Assembly: GCA_035569435.1 (NCBI GenBank)
Contig: DATMNB010000162.1
Location: 1-13,195, forward strand
Source of the DNA: DASRDS01 sp035569435
GTDB lineage: Bacteria; Gemmatimonadota; Gemmatimonadetes; Gemmatimonadales; Gemmatimonadaceae
Direction of reading: 5' to 3'
DNA: 13,195 nucleotides
The position numbers and the translations under genes are program-made. The stretch's first letter is position 1, and every line of letters begins with the position of its first letter. The notes beneath the pieces were generated by a model that worked only from the letters and a program-made list of their open reading frames with translations, had not been told where the DNA came from and ran no database searches. Positions 1 to 8,866 of this stretch are shown here, in pieces.

Positions 1-2971
1 CCCGGAGACCATGGCGGCGACCGTGGCCGAGCCACTTGAAAAGGCGTTTTCGGCCATCGCCGGGATCGATAACATCACGTCGACCAGCTCGCTCGGGCAG
101 ACGTCGATCACCATCCAGTTCGGGCTCGACCGCAACATTGACGCGGCGGCGCAGGATGTCAGCGCGGCGATGTCGGCTGCGCAAACGACGCTGCCAACCA
201 ATCTGATCCCGCCGTCCTACCGGAAGCAGAACCCGGCCGCGGCGCCAATCCTGTTCTATGCCCTGACCTCGCACGACCTGCCGCTGTCGACGCTCGACGA
301 GTACGGGGAGACGACGATCGCCCAGCGGCTGTCGATGGTCAACGGCGTCGCCCAGGTGGCCGTCTACGGGTCGCAGAAATACGCCATCCGCATCCAGGTC
401 AACCCGGCGGCGCTGGCGTCGCGGGGGATTGGCGTCGACCAGGTCTCGAACGCCGTCAACACCCAGAACGTCTCGATCCCGACAGGCACGATCTACGGGC
501 CGCACCAGACGTTGACCGTCCAAGCGACCGGCCAGCTGCCCAACGCGACCGCGTTCAAGAGTCTCGTCGTCGGCTACCGAAATGGCGCGCCCATCCATCT
601 GGGTGAGCTCGGCAACGTCCTCGACGACGTCCAGAACAACAAAGCCGCGAGCTGGTTCTGGCAGCGCGGCCACGGGTACGACCGCTCGATCGTCCTCGCC
701 GTGACGCGGCAGCCCAACACCAACACGGTCGAAGTGGCCAGCGCCGTGCGCGACCAGATGGCGGAGATCGAGAAAGAACTGCCGCAGACGGTCACCGTCA
801 ACACGCTCTACGACCGGACGGTGTCGATCAACGGGGCCGTGCGGGACGTGAAGTTCTCGCTGGTCCTCGCGCTCGGGCTGGTCGTGCTGGTGATCTTTCT
901 CTTCCTGCGCAACGTCGTGGCCACGATCATCCCGAGCCTGACCCTGCCAATGGCCGTGGCGGGCACGTTCGCGGTGATGTACGTGCTGAACTTCAGTCTC
1001 GACAACCTGTCGCTCATGGCGCTGACGCTGGCAGTGGGGTTCGTCGTCGACGATGCCATCGTCATGCTCGAGAACATCGTCCGCCACATCGAGATGGGCG
1101 AACCGCCCATGCAGGCGGCGTTCACCGGGGCCGGCGAGGTCGGGTTCACGATTCTGTCGATGACGCTGTCGCTCGCGGCGGTGTTCATCCCGATCATGTT
1201 CATGGGTGGCATCGTCGGCAAGCTGTTCAACGAGTTCGCCATCACCATCACGGCGGCGATCCTCGTCTCGGGCGTCGTCTCGCTGACGCTGACCCCCATG
1301 CTGTGCAGCCGGTTCCTCAAGCCGAGCCACGAGGAAACGCACGGCCGGCTGTTCAAGATGAGTGAGCGCGTGTTCGAGGTCAGCCTCCACGCCTACGAGC
1401 AGAGCCTCGCATGGGTGATGCGCCACCGGCCCCTGACCCTGCTGTTCTCCGTCGCCATCCTGGTGCTCACCGGCGTGCTGTTCAAGTATGGCGTGACGAT
1501 CAACCTGTTCCCGCCCGACGATAGCGGCCTGCTCAACGCCACGACCGAAGCTGCCCAAGGGACATCGTTCGACCAGATGTTCCGCCTGCAGGATCGGGCC
1601 GCGAAGCTCGCACAACAGGACTCCTGCGTCCTCAAGTTCATGTCGGCGCTGGGTGGCGGCGGGACGGCGGGGGCCACCAACCAGGGCCAGCTCTTCATCA
1701 CGCTCAAGCCCCTCGGCCAGCGTCCCTCGGCGGACGTCTGCCTGGCCAGTATCACCCGCCGGATGAACGCGATCCCGGGCCTGGCGGTCTATATCCAGAA
1801 CCCGCCGAGTATCCGCATCGGCGGCCGCAACTCCAAGGCGCTCTATCAGTACACCATGCAGTCGAGCGACATCACCCAGCTGTACGCCAGTACCGGGAAA
1901 CTGGTCAACGCGCTGCAGAAGGTCTCGTCGATCACCGATGTCACGTCGGACCTGCTGAACACCAACCCGCAGGTGTCGATCGTCATCGACCGCGACCGAG
2001 CCGGCTCGCTCGGCATTACGCCGCTCCAGATCGAAAAGTCGCTCGCGGACGCCTACAACGAACAACAGGTGTCGACGATCTACACGACGAGCAACGAGTA
2101 CTGGGTCGTGATGGAAGTCCTGCCGAACATGCAGCGCAACATCTCCGATCTGGCGTCGCTCTACGTCAAGACGAGCGCCGGCAACAGCGTGCCGCTCTCG
2201 ACGTTCGCGCACTTTGAGCGGACTGTCGGCCCCGTCACGGTCAATCACTCGGGCCAAGTGCCCTCGGTAACCATTTCGTTCAACACGCCCCCCGGCGGCT
2301 CACTCGCCACGGCGACGGCCGACATCAACCGCGTCGCCGCCCAGGTGCTCCCGGGATCGATCGTCGGGCAGTTCACCGGGAACGCCGCCGCGCTCCAAAG
2401 CTCGGTCGCCGGGATGGGGGTGCTGCTCCTGGTCACCGTGTTCGTGATCTACATCGTGCTTGGGATTCTGTACGAGAGCTTCATCCACCCCATCACGATT
2501 CTCACGGGGCTGCCGTTCGCGGCGTTTGGGGCGCTGCTGGCGCTCTCGATCACACGCGTCGAGCTCGACATGTACGGGTTCGTCGGCATCATCATGCTGA
2601 TCGGCATCGTCAAGAAAAACGCGATCATGATGATCGACTTTGCCATCGAGCGCGAGCGGAGTGAACACATTCCGCCGGAGAAGGCGATCATCGAGGCGGC
2701 CAGCGTCCGGTTCCGGCCGATCATGATGACCACCGTGGCGGCGATCGTCGGCAGCCTGCCGATCGCCATCGGCGTGGGCGCCACGGCGGCGTCGCGACGC
2801 CCGCTCGGCGTCGCGGTCGTCGGCGGCCTGGCATTCTCCCAGATCGTGACGCTCTACGTCACGCCCGTGTTCTATACGTATCTCGACGAGCTCCAGGACT
2901 GGCTGGGGCGCGTGTTCAACCGCGCCTCAGCCCCGGCCCCCATCCCCGCGCCCGCGGGCGGCGACGATTAA
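1..2971 (+). CDS. RND efflux permease, MdtB/MdtC-like (5' end cut by window edge)
   Basis: This is an inner-membrane, proton-driven RND pump subunit of the HAE1 family. It would expel drugs or other amphiphiles through a periplasmic adaptor and an outer-membrane channel. The frame is open to the left edge (read from base 2), and the residues before the first ATG (base 11) already align with the paralogue downstream. That ATG is therefore internal, and about 55 N-terminal residues including TM1 are missing. Of the 989 visible residues, the TM4 proton-relay pair is D350-D351 (F-V-V-D-D-A-I-V) and the TM10 lysine is K871 (G-I-V-K-K-N-A), matching AcrB D407/D408/K940. The porter segment with Y-Q-Y-T and the N-H-S-G-Q-x-P-S-V-T-I-S-F stretch resemble MdtB/MdtC. 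It lies 15 bases before a second permease. The adaptor gene is presumably further left. The family call is firm; the substrate is unknown. Confidence 0.95.
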   Translation, partial: PETMAATVAEPLEKAFSAIAGIDNITSTSSLGQTSITIQFGLDRNIDAAAQDVSAAMSAAQTTLPTNLIPPSYRKQNPAAAPILFYALTSHDLPLSTLDEYGETTIAQRLSMVNGVAQVAVYGSQKYAIRIQVNPAALASRGIGVDQVSNAVNTQNVSIPTGTIYGPHQTLTVQATGQLPNATAFKSLVVGYRNGAPIHLGELGNVLDDVQNNKAASWFWQRGHGYDRSIVLAVTRQPNTNTVEVASAVRDQMAEIEKELPQTVTVNTLYDRTVSINGAVRDVKFSLVLALGLVVLVIFLFLRNVVATIIPSLTLPMAVAGTFAVMYVLNFSLDNLSLMALTLAVGFVVDDAIVMLENIVRHIEMGEPPMQAAFTGAGEVGFTILSMTLSLAAVFIPIMFMGGIVGKLFNEFAITITAAILVSGVVSLTLTPMLCSRFLKPSHEETHGRLFKMSERVFEVSLHAYEQSLAWVMRHRPLTLLFSVAILVLTGVLFKYGVTINLFPPDDSGLLNATTEAAQGTSFDQMFRLQDRAAKLAQQDSCVLKFMSALGGGGTAGATNQGQLFITLKPLGQRPSADVCLASITRRMNAIPGLAVYIQNPPSIRIGGRNSKALYQYTMQSSDITQLYASTGKLVNALQKVSSITDVTSDLLNTNPQVSIVIDRDRAGSLGITPLQIEKSLADAYNEQQVSTIYTTSNEYWVVMEVLPNMQRNISDLASLYVKTSAGNSVPLSTFAHFERTVGPVTVNHSGQVPSVTISFNTPPGGSLATATADINRVAAQVLPGSIVGQFTGNAAALQSSVAGMGVLLLVTVFVIYIVLGILYESFIHPITILTGLPFAAFGALLALSITRVELDMYGFVGIIMLIGIVKKNAIMMIDFAIERERSEHIPPEKAIIEAASVRFRPIMMTTVAAIVGSLPIAIGVGATAASRRPLGVAVVGGLAFSQIVTLYVTPVFYTYLDELQDWLGRVFNRASAPAPIPAPAGGDD

Positions 2972-2976
2972 GGTGA
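2971..2976 (+). promoter_or_regulatory. Ribosome binding site of the second RND permease
   Basis: AGGTGA starts on the last base of the first permease's TAA stop and lies 10 bases before the ATG at 2987. It fixes the start of the second permease and suggests that the two genes are translated from one message. Confidence 0.6.
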
Positions 2977-2986
2977 CGTTACAGGC

Positions 2987-5900
2987 ATGAATATCACGAC
3001 GCTGTTCATCAAGCGCCCGGTCATGACCACGCTGGTCATGGTGGGCATTCTCTTCTTCGGGATCGTCGCCTACAAGTCGCTGCCGGTGAGCGACCTGCCA
3101 AACGTCGATTTCCCTACGATCACCGTCACGGCCCTGTTGCCCGGCGCCAGCGCCCAGACCATGGCGTCGACCGTGGCCACGCCGCTCGAGAAGCAGTTCT
3201 CGACGATCGCCGGCATCGACAATATGACGTCGACGTCGAGTATCGGGCAGACGCAGATCGTCGTGCAGTTCGCCCTGGACCGCAACATCGATGGCGCCGC
3301 GCAGGACGTGCAGGCGGCCATCACGCAGACACAGCGCACGTTACCCCAAGGCATTCTGCCGCCGTCGTATCAGAAGACCAACCCGGCCGATGCGCCGATC
3401 ATCACGCTGGCACTCACGTCGGACGTCGTCCCGTTGTCGACGCTCGACGAGTACGGCGAGGTGACGCTCGCCCAGCGCCTCTCCATGGTCGGCGGCGTGG
3501 CGCAGGTCATCGTCGATGGCACGCAGAAGTACGCCGTGCGCATCCAGCTCGACCCGCACCAGCTGGCCTCCCGGGGCATCGGGCTGGAGGACGTGAATCA
3601 GGCGGTCAGCAGCCAGAACGTGAACTACGCGACCGGCGTGCTGTGGGGGAACAAGGAAGCGCTCACCGTCCAGGCGACCGGCCAGCTGAACGACGCCACG
3701 GATTTCCAGAACATGATCGTCGCCTACCGGAACGGCGCGCCGGTCTACCTCCGCGACGTCGGCCAGGTCAGCAATGACGTGCAGAACAACAAGACGGCCA
3801 GCTGGCTCGGGCCACAGCGGGCGATCGTCCTCGAGATCCAACGCCAGCCCGGCACCAACACCGTCGCCGTCGCCAACCGCATCAAGAGCACGCTGGCGAC
3901 CATTCAGGGGTCGGGGACGATCCCGGAGGCGATCCACGTCGAGATCCTGTTCGATCGGTCAGTGACGATCCAGGAATCCGTGAACGACGTCAAGTTCACC
4001 CTGATGCTGACGCTGTTCCTCGTCGTCATGGTGATCTTCATCTTCCTGCGCAACATCTCGGCGACGATCATCCCGAGCCTCGCGCTCCCGATGTCGATCA
4101 TCGGGACGTTCTCGGTCATGTACCTCCTGCACTACAGTCTCGACAACCTGTCGTTGATGGCGTTGACGCTGGCGGTGGGGTTCGTCGTCGACGACGCCAT
4201 CGTGATGCTGGAGAACATCGTCCGCCACCTGGAGATGGGGAAACCCACCCTCCAAGCGGCTCTCGACGGCGCTGCCGAGGTCGGGTTTACGATCCTGTCG
4301 ATGACGCTGTCGCTGTCGGCGGTGTTCATCCCGATCCTGTTCATGGGCGGGATCATCGGAAAGCTGTTCCACGAGTTCGCCGTCACGATCGGCGTGTCGA
4401 TCCTGGTGTCGGGGTTCGTGTCGCTAACGCTGACGCCCATGCTCTCGAGTCTGTTCCTGCGCGGCGATCATGGGCGGCACCACGGCCGGCTGTATAACAT
4501 CGTCGAGCGCGGGTTCGATGCCGTGCTCCACGCGTACGAGCGGAGCCTCGACTGGGTCATGCGGCACCGTCCGGGCACGCTCGTGTTCTCGGCGGTGATT
4601 CTGGTCCTGACGATCATCCTATTCGTGCAGATCCCCAAAGGCCTGTTTCCGAGCGATGACACGGGCCAGCTGCTCGGCACGACCGAGGCCAAGGAAGGCA
4701 CGTCGTACGATGGGCTGATCCGGCATCAGCGCGAGGTCGTCGATATCATCCGCAAGGACCCCGACGTGCGCGCCGTGACGTCGTCAGTCGGCACACTGGC
4801 GGCAGCCAACCAGGGACAGCTGACGATCGATCTCGTGTCGGTGCACAACCGGAAGCGCAGCGCCGATCAGATCGCGCGCGATCTCTCGATCGCGGCGCAA
4901 TCGGTGCCCGGGGTGACGACCTACATCACGAACCCCCCGGCGATCACCATTGGCGGACTCCAGTCCAAGAGTCTCTATCAGTACACGCTCCAGAGCGGGC
5001 AGACGGACGTGCTCGATCGCTCCGCCCAGCAGCTCGAGGCCCGGCTCAAGGCGATGCCGATCCTGACCGGCGTGACGAGCGACCTGCTCATCGAGAACCC
5101 GCAGGTGACGATCGACATCGATCGCGAGCACGCGGGCCAGCTCGGCGTGACCGCCGCCGAGATCGAGAACACGCTGTACGATGCCTTCGGGCAGCGGCAG
5201 GTGTCGACGATCTACACGCCGACCAATGAGTACTGGGTCGTCCTGGAAGTGCTGCCGCAGTATCAGCAGGACATCGCGTCGCTCGGCTCACTCTACGTGC
5301 GTACCAGCACGCCCGGCGCCGGGAGCGGTGTCGCGCCGCCGGGAAGCAACGTCGGGACGTTTGTCGCGCCAAGCAGTGGAACGCCGCTCGTACCGCTCAG
5401 CGCGGTGGCCAAGTTCCGGAACGACGTTGGACCGGTCACCGTGAATCACTCGGGACAGTTGCCGTCGGTCACGCTGTCGTTTGATCTGGCGCCCGGCGTC
5501 TCGCTCGGATCGGCGATCTCCGCAATCCAGCAGGCGTCCAAGGAGATCCTGCCGCCCAACATCGGTGCCGCGTTCACGGGCACGGCCGCGGCCTACGAGT
5601 CGACGCAGCAGAATCTGATGGTGCTGGTCGGGCTGGCGATCTTCGTGATCTACCTGATCCTCGGCGTGTTGTACGAGAGCTTCATTCACCCGATCACGAT
5701 TCTGTCGGGGCTGCCGTTCGCGGCGTTTGGCGCGCTGCTTACCCTGTTGGTCTGCGGGCTCGACCTGGACGTCTATGGGTTGGTGGGGATCATCATGCTC
5801 ATCGGCATCGTGAAGAAAAATGCGATCATGATGATCGATTTTGCGATAGAGACGGAGCATGCTGGGAACAAGACGCCGGAGCAGGCGATCGTCGAAGCAT

Positions 5901-6193
5901 GCAGTGTGCGGTTCCGGCCGATCATGATGACGACGATGGCCGCACTCATGGGTGCGTTACCGATTGCGCTCGGCCTTGGCGCCGGCGCGTCGGTGCGCCG
6001 TCCGCTCGGCGTGGCGGTCGTTGGCGGGTTGGCGTTCTCGCAGCTGGTCACGCTGTACGTGACGCCGGTGTTCTACACGTATCTGGATGAGCTGCAGACG
6101 TGGTTCGAGGAACGCGCCGAGCGTCGGGCGCGGGCGAAGGCTGGGGGTGAGGAGCCGATGGGCGGAACACCGATGCCGCAGCCCAGTACATAA
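2987..6193 (+). CDS. RND efflux permease, MdtB/MdtC-like (second tandem copy)
   Basis: This is a complete 1068-residue HAE1-family RND permease, the usual length. The N-terminus (N-I-T-T-L-F-I-K-R-P-V) is the classic cytoplasmic lead into TM1. The proton-relay pair is D402-D403 in TM4 and the TM10 lysine is K943, so the pump should be proton-competent. It is clearly paralogous to the permease just upstream, and the pair resembles the MdtB/MdtC arrangement, where two different permeases form one heterotrimer. It differs by a Gly/Pro/Ser-rich insertion of about 23 residues (around 775-801) just before the V-P-L-S segment. It lacks a short aromatic insertion that the first copy has in the segment after Q-N-N-K. 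Another xox-type gene set begins 73 bases downstream on the same strand. The function call is firm, the substrate unknown. Confidence 0.96.
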   Translation: MNITTLFIKRPVMTTLVMVGILFFGIVAYKSLPVSDLPNVDFPTITVTALLPGASAQTMASTVATPLEKQFSTIAGIDNMTSTSSIGQTQIVVQFALDRNIDGAAQDVQAAITQTQRTLPQGILPPSYQKTNPADAPIITLALTSDVVPLSTLDEYGEVTLAQRLSMVGGVAQVIVDGTQKYAVRIQLDPHQLASRGIGLEDVNQAVSSQNVNYATGVLWGNKEALTVQATGQLNDATDFQNMIVAYRNGAPVYLRDVGQVSNDVQNNKTASWLGPQRAIVLEIQRQPGTNTVAVANRIKSTLATIQGSGTIPEAIHVEILFDRSVTIQESVNDVKFTLMLTLFLVVMVIFIFLRNISATIIPSLALPMSIIGTFSVMYLLHYSLDNLSLMALTLAVGFVVDDAIVMLENIVRHLEMGKPTLQAALDGAAEVGFTILSMTLSLSAVFIPILFMGGIIGKLFHEFAVTIGVSILVSGFVSLTLTPMLSSLFLRGDHGRHHGRLYNIVERGFDAVLHAYERSLDWVMRHRPGTLVFSAVILVLTIILFVQIPKGLFPSDDTGQLLGTTEAKEGTSYDGLIRHQREVVDIIRKDPDVRAVTSSVGTLAAANQGQLTIDLVSVHNRKRSADQIARDLSIAAQSVPGVTTYITNPPAITIGGLQSKSLYQYTLQSGQTDVLDRSAQQLEARLKAMPILTGVTSDLLIENPQVTIDIDREHAGQLGVTAAEIENTLYDAFGQRQVSTIYTPTNEYWVVLEVLPQYQQDIASLGSLYVRTSTPGAGSGVAPPGSNVGTFVAPSSGTPLVPLSAVAKFRNDVGPVTVNHSGQLPSVTLSFDLAPGVSLGSAISAIQQASKEILPPNIGAAFTGTAAAYESTQQNLMVLVGLAIFVIYLILGVLYESFIHPITILSGLPFAAFGALLTLLVCGLDLDVYGLVGIIMLIGIVKKNAIMMIDFAIETEHAGNKTPEQAIVEACSVRFRPIMMTTMAALMGALPIALGLGAGASVRRPLGVAVVGGLAFSQLVTLYVTPVFYTYLDELQTWFEERAERRARAKAGGEEPMGGTPMPQPST

Positions 6194-6233
6194 CCACCAA
6201 CATGAGAACGTCCACGGCGTGATGATTGCAACG

Positions 6234-6254
6234 GGGTGCGGCTATATCGCACCC
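6234..6254 (+). promoter_or_regulatory. Perfect 7-bp hairpin upstream of the xoxF-like gene
   Basis: GGGTGCG (6234-6240) and CGCACCC (6248-6254) form a perfect inverted repeat around the 7-base AT-rich loop GCTATAT. A G-T pair could extend it by one step. It sits 12 bases before the preferred GTG start, immediately before the ribosome binding site, and a TTTT tract follows at 6261-6264. It could be a weak terminator or attenuator for the RND message, a translation-control hairpin, or a protein-binding dyad. The structure is seen directly; its role is inferred. If translation instead began at the ATG at 6222, it would lie inside the coding region. Confidence 0.5.
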
Positions 6255-6255
6255 T

Positions 6256-6259
6256 GGAG
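6256..6259 (+). promoter_or_regulatory. Ribosome binding site deciding the GTG start of xoxF
   Basis: GGAG lies 7 bases before the GTG at 6267. The in-frame ATG at 6222 has no comparable Shine-Dalgarno sequence. Translation from 6267 also gives a compact signal peptide with its hydrophobic stretch in the usual place. Confidence 0.6.
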
Positions 6260-6266
6260 CTTTTCC

Positions 6267-8063
6267 GTGTACTTCATTAGATGGACCGCGGTTACCGTCG
6301 CCACAGCGATCGGTGCCGCGTCGCTGCATGCGCAATCGGTGACGGCTGACAGCGCACCCGCCGGTACCAAAGCCGGCGATTGGGTGTTGCCGGGACGCAC
6401 CTACGGCGGGACCCGCTTCAGTCCGCTCACGACGATCGACACGAGCAACGTGTCGAAGCTGGCCGAGGTCTGGAAGTACGACGACGGTATCCTCGATGGG
6501 CATGAGGGGCAGCCGCTCGTCGTCAACAACACGCTGTACATGGTGACGGCGTATCCCGACAAGCTGATCGCATTTGATCTGACCAAGCCGGGCCCGGCCG
6601 TCAAATGGACATTCGCGCCCGAGGTCGATCCGTTCTCATTCGGGAAGGCGTGTTGCGATGACGTGAATCGCGGCGCGTCGTACGCCGCCGGCAAGATCGT
6701 CTATAACACGCTCGACAATCATACCGTCGCGGTCGATGCCAAGACGGGCAAGCAGATCTGGCGCACGAAGATGGGGGACGTCAATAAGGGCGAGACGATG
6801 ACCATGGCGCCGCTCATCGTCAAGAACCGCGTGATCGTCGGCAACTCGGGCGGTGAGATGGGTGTCCGCGGCTACATCGCGGCCCTCGATCTCACGACGG
6901 GGCGCGAGGTCTGGCGGGCCGACAACACGGGGCCTGATCGCGACGTCAAGATCGGGCCCAAGTTCAAGCCATTTTATGCGTATCTGCAGGGCAAGGATCT
7001 GGGCGTCTCGAGTTGGCGCGGGGATCAGTACAAGATCGGCGGCGCCACGGTGTGGGGCTGGGTCACGTACGATCCGCAGCTCGATCTCATCTACTACGGG
7101 ACGGCGAACCCCGGTTCGTGGAACCCCGACCTGCGTCCCGGCGACAATCTCTGGGCGACGACGATGTTTGCGCGCGATCCCGAGACTGGGGAGGCGCATT
7201 GGGCGTTTGACATGACGCCGCATGACGAGTGGGACTACGACGGCGTGAACGAGGATGTCGTCATCGACCTCCCGATCAACGGCCAGACACGCAAGGTGGT
7301 CGTCAACATGGGCCGCACCGGGTTTGGCATCACGGTGGACCGGACGACGGGTGAGCTGCTCGTGGCCCAGCCGTACAAGACGGTGAACTGGGCCACCGGG
7401 TACGACATGAAGACGGGTCGTCCGATCCGGGACTCGACCAAGGCCACGCACCAGGGCAAGCTGACGAGCAACATCTGCCCGTCATCGACGGGCGCCAAGG
7501 ATCAGGAGCCCTCGGCATACAGTCCGGTCACGCACCTGCTCTACTTGCCGTCGACCAACCTGTGCATGGACTACGGCGGCGTCGAGTCCAAGTACATCGC
7601 GGGCACGCCGTACGTCGGGGCCGCTGTCAAGATGTATGCGGGGCCGGGTGGCGACTCGGCGCGTGGGGAGTTTCTGGCGTGGGATCCGGCGACGGGGAAG
7701 AAGGTCTGGGGGATCAAGGAAATGTTTCCGGTGCGGGCCGGTGCGTTGGTCACGGCCGGCGGCGTGGTGTTCTACGGGACGCTCGATGGAAACTTCAAGG
7801 CGGTGAGCGCGAGCTCCGGCACCGAGCTCTGGAAAGTGCACTTTGCGTCGGGAATCGTTGGGAACCCGATGTCGTTCACGGGGCCCGATGGGAAGCAGTA
7901 CATCGCGGTGTACGAGGGGGTTGGTGGCTGGATGGGGGCGATCGTCCCCGGCGCGCTGTCGGCGGATGATCCGTGGGCCGCGCTCGGCGCGGTCGGGGCG
8001 GTGCCCGATCTGCCGCAGCACACCAAGCCAGGCGGGGCGATTCACGTTTTCGCACTCCAGTGA
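6267..8063 (+). CDS. xoxF: PQQ-dependent alcohol dehydrogenase, lanthanide-type (XoxF-like)
   Basis: This periplasmic quinoprotein oxidises methanol or other primary alcohols and passes electrons to a c-type cytochrome. From the GTG it is 598 residues, typical of the family, with a signal peptide cleaved after S-L-H-A (residue 22). Visible family marks are the vicinal Cys129-Cys130 pair, catalytic-site Glu197 (S-G-G-E-M-G-V-R-G), the W-G-W segment under PQQ, Asn281 (T-A-N-P-G-S-W-N) and catalytic Asp323 in D-E-W-D-Y-D-G. Asp325, two residues after the catalytic Asp, is the lanthanide-coordinating residue of XoxF and PedH/ExaF enzymes; calcium enzymes carry Ala or Ser there. Cys404 and Cys433 match a conserved disulfide. 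It overlaps the xoxJ-like gene by 4 bases. XoxF is preferred over a PedH/ExaF-type ethanol dehydrogenase because of the J and cytochrome neighbours. An alternative start is ATG 6222. Confidence 0.93.
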   Translation: MYFIRWTAVTVATAIGAASLHAQSVTADSAPAGTKAGDWVLPGRTYGGTRFSPLTTIDTSNVSKLAEVWKYDDGILDGHEGQPLVVNNTLYMVTAYPDKLIAFDLTKPGPAVKWTFAPEVDPFSFGKACCDDVNRGASYAAGKIVYNTLDNHTVAVDAKTGKQIWRTKMGDVNKGETMTMAPLIVKNRVIVGNSGGEMGVRGYIAALDLTTGREVWRADNTGPDRDVKIGPKFKPFYAYLQGKDLGVSSWRGDQYKIGGATVWGWVTYDPQLDLIYYGTANPGSWNPDLRPGDNLWATTMFARDPETGEAHWAFDMTPHDEWDYDGVNEDVVIDLPINGQTRKVVVNMGRTGFGITVDRTTGELLVAQPYKTVNWATGYDMKTGRPIRDSTKATHQGKLTSNICPSSTGAKDQEPSAYSPVTHLLYLPSTNLCMDYGGVESKYIAGTPYVGAAVKMYAGPGGDSARGEFLAWDPATGKKVWGIKEMFPVRAGALVTAGGVVFYGTLDGNFKAVSASSGTELWKVHFASGIVGNPMSFTGPDGKQYIAVYEGVGGWMGAIVPGALSADDPWAALGAVGAVPDLPQHTKPGGAIHVFALQ

Positions 8064-8866
8064 GAGCCCTCGCTGTGATGGCGGGGTTCGCGCTGATGGC
8101 CGCCGGGCCGCCCGTGCGGGCGTTCCGCGTGTGCGCGGATCCCAACGACATGCCGTACTCGGATCGCGCGCAGGAAGGCTACGAGAACCGGATCGCCACG
8201 CTCCTCGCGCACGATCTCGGGTTGCCGCTCGAGTACACGTGGTTTCCGCAGATGCGGGGGTTCGTGCGCAAGACGCTGAACACCAACGTCTGCGATGTGA
8301 TCATCGGTGTGCCGGCACATTACGACCCGGTGTTGACGACGGCCCCATACTTCCGGTCGACGTACGCACTCGTGTATCGCGCCGATCGCGGGTATCACAT
8401 CACGACGCTGGACGACCCGGCGTTGACGTCGCTGCGCATCGGGGTGCACCTCATCGGCGACGATTACCAGAATACGCCGGGCGCGGCGGCGCTCGCGGCG
8501 CGCGGCATCATCGACCACGTGGTCGGGTTTCCGCTCGTGGGCGACTATAACAAGCCGGCGCCGGCGGCGCGCCTCATCGATGCGGTGGCGCGCGACAGCG
8601 TGGATGTCGCGATCGCGTGGGGGCCGCTAGCCGGGTACTTCGCGACGCGCGAGCCCACGCGGTTGGTGGTGGTGCCGCTCCCAGACGCGCCGGATGCATC
8701 GGGGCAGCAGTTCGCGTTCGATATCGCCATCGGCGTGCGGCACCGGGACAAGGTGTTGGCCGACACGCTCGATTCGCTGCTCGTCCACGAGCGGCCCGCG
8801 ATCCGACGGATCCTTCACGATTATGGAGTCCCCGTCCTCGGGCCGGGCGACCAGGAGAAGCAGTGA
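8060..8866 (+). CDS. xoxJ: XoxJ/MoxJ-type periplasmic protein associated with quinoprotein dehydrogenase
   Basis: This 268-residue protein has the fold signature of a periplasmic solute-binding protein in the MoxJ/MxaJ/XoxJ family. The family is found almost only beside PQQ methanol dehydrogenases and is thought to help activate or assemble them rather than feed an ABC transporter. Diagnostic stretches are F-R-V-C-A-D-P-N-D-M-P-Y-S, E-Y-T-W-F-P-Q-M-R-G-F-V-R, C-D-V-I-I-G-V-P and T-T-A-P-Y-F-R-S-T-Y. Cys25 and Cys78 are placed as in the family, probably as a disulfide. Residues 1-21 form a signal peptide ending near V-R-A. The start is the GTG at 8060, which overlaps the xoxF stop as GTGA. No good Shine-Dalgarno is visible, so translation is probably coupled. 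An ATG at 8078 is a weaker alternative. No ABC permease or ATPase lies nearby, which fits the family. Confidence 0.9.
   Translation: MRALAVMAGFALMAAGPPVRAFRVCADPNDMPYSDRAQEGYENRIATLLAHDLGLPLEYTWFPQMRGFVRKTLNTNVCDVIIGVPAHYDPVLTTAPYFRSTYALVYRADRGYHITTLDDPALTSLRIGVHLIGDDYQNTPGAAALAARGIIDHVVGFPLVGDYNKPAPAARLIDAVARDSVDVAIAWGPLAGYFATREPTRLVVVPLPDAPDASGQQFAFDIAIGVRHRDKVLADTLDSLLVHERPAIRRILHDYGVPVLGPGDQEKQ
8853..8857 (+). promoter_or_regulatory. Ribosome binding site of the cytochrome c gene
   Basis: AGGAG, inside the last codons of the xoxJ-like gene, lies 5 bases before a GTG (8863) and 11 before an ATG (8869). The spacing favours the GTG, which makes the same GTGA stop-start overlap as the junction before it. 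Confidence 0.55.

Noticed and set aside
11..13. ATG at base 11 as the true start of the first RND permease
   Set aside because: The frame is open upstream, and the residues before it align with the paralogue around residues 56-58, so this is an internal Met.
6226..6248. TTGCAA ... TATATC as a sigma-70-type promoter for xoxF
   Set aside because: The two boxes are only 11 bases apart, too close for a standard promoter, and the second box falls in the hairpin loop.
6636..7451. 271-residue minus-strand frame across the xoxF gene
   Set aside because: Its composition is that of an antisense shadow, and the plus strand carries all PQQ dehydrogenase motifs.
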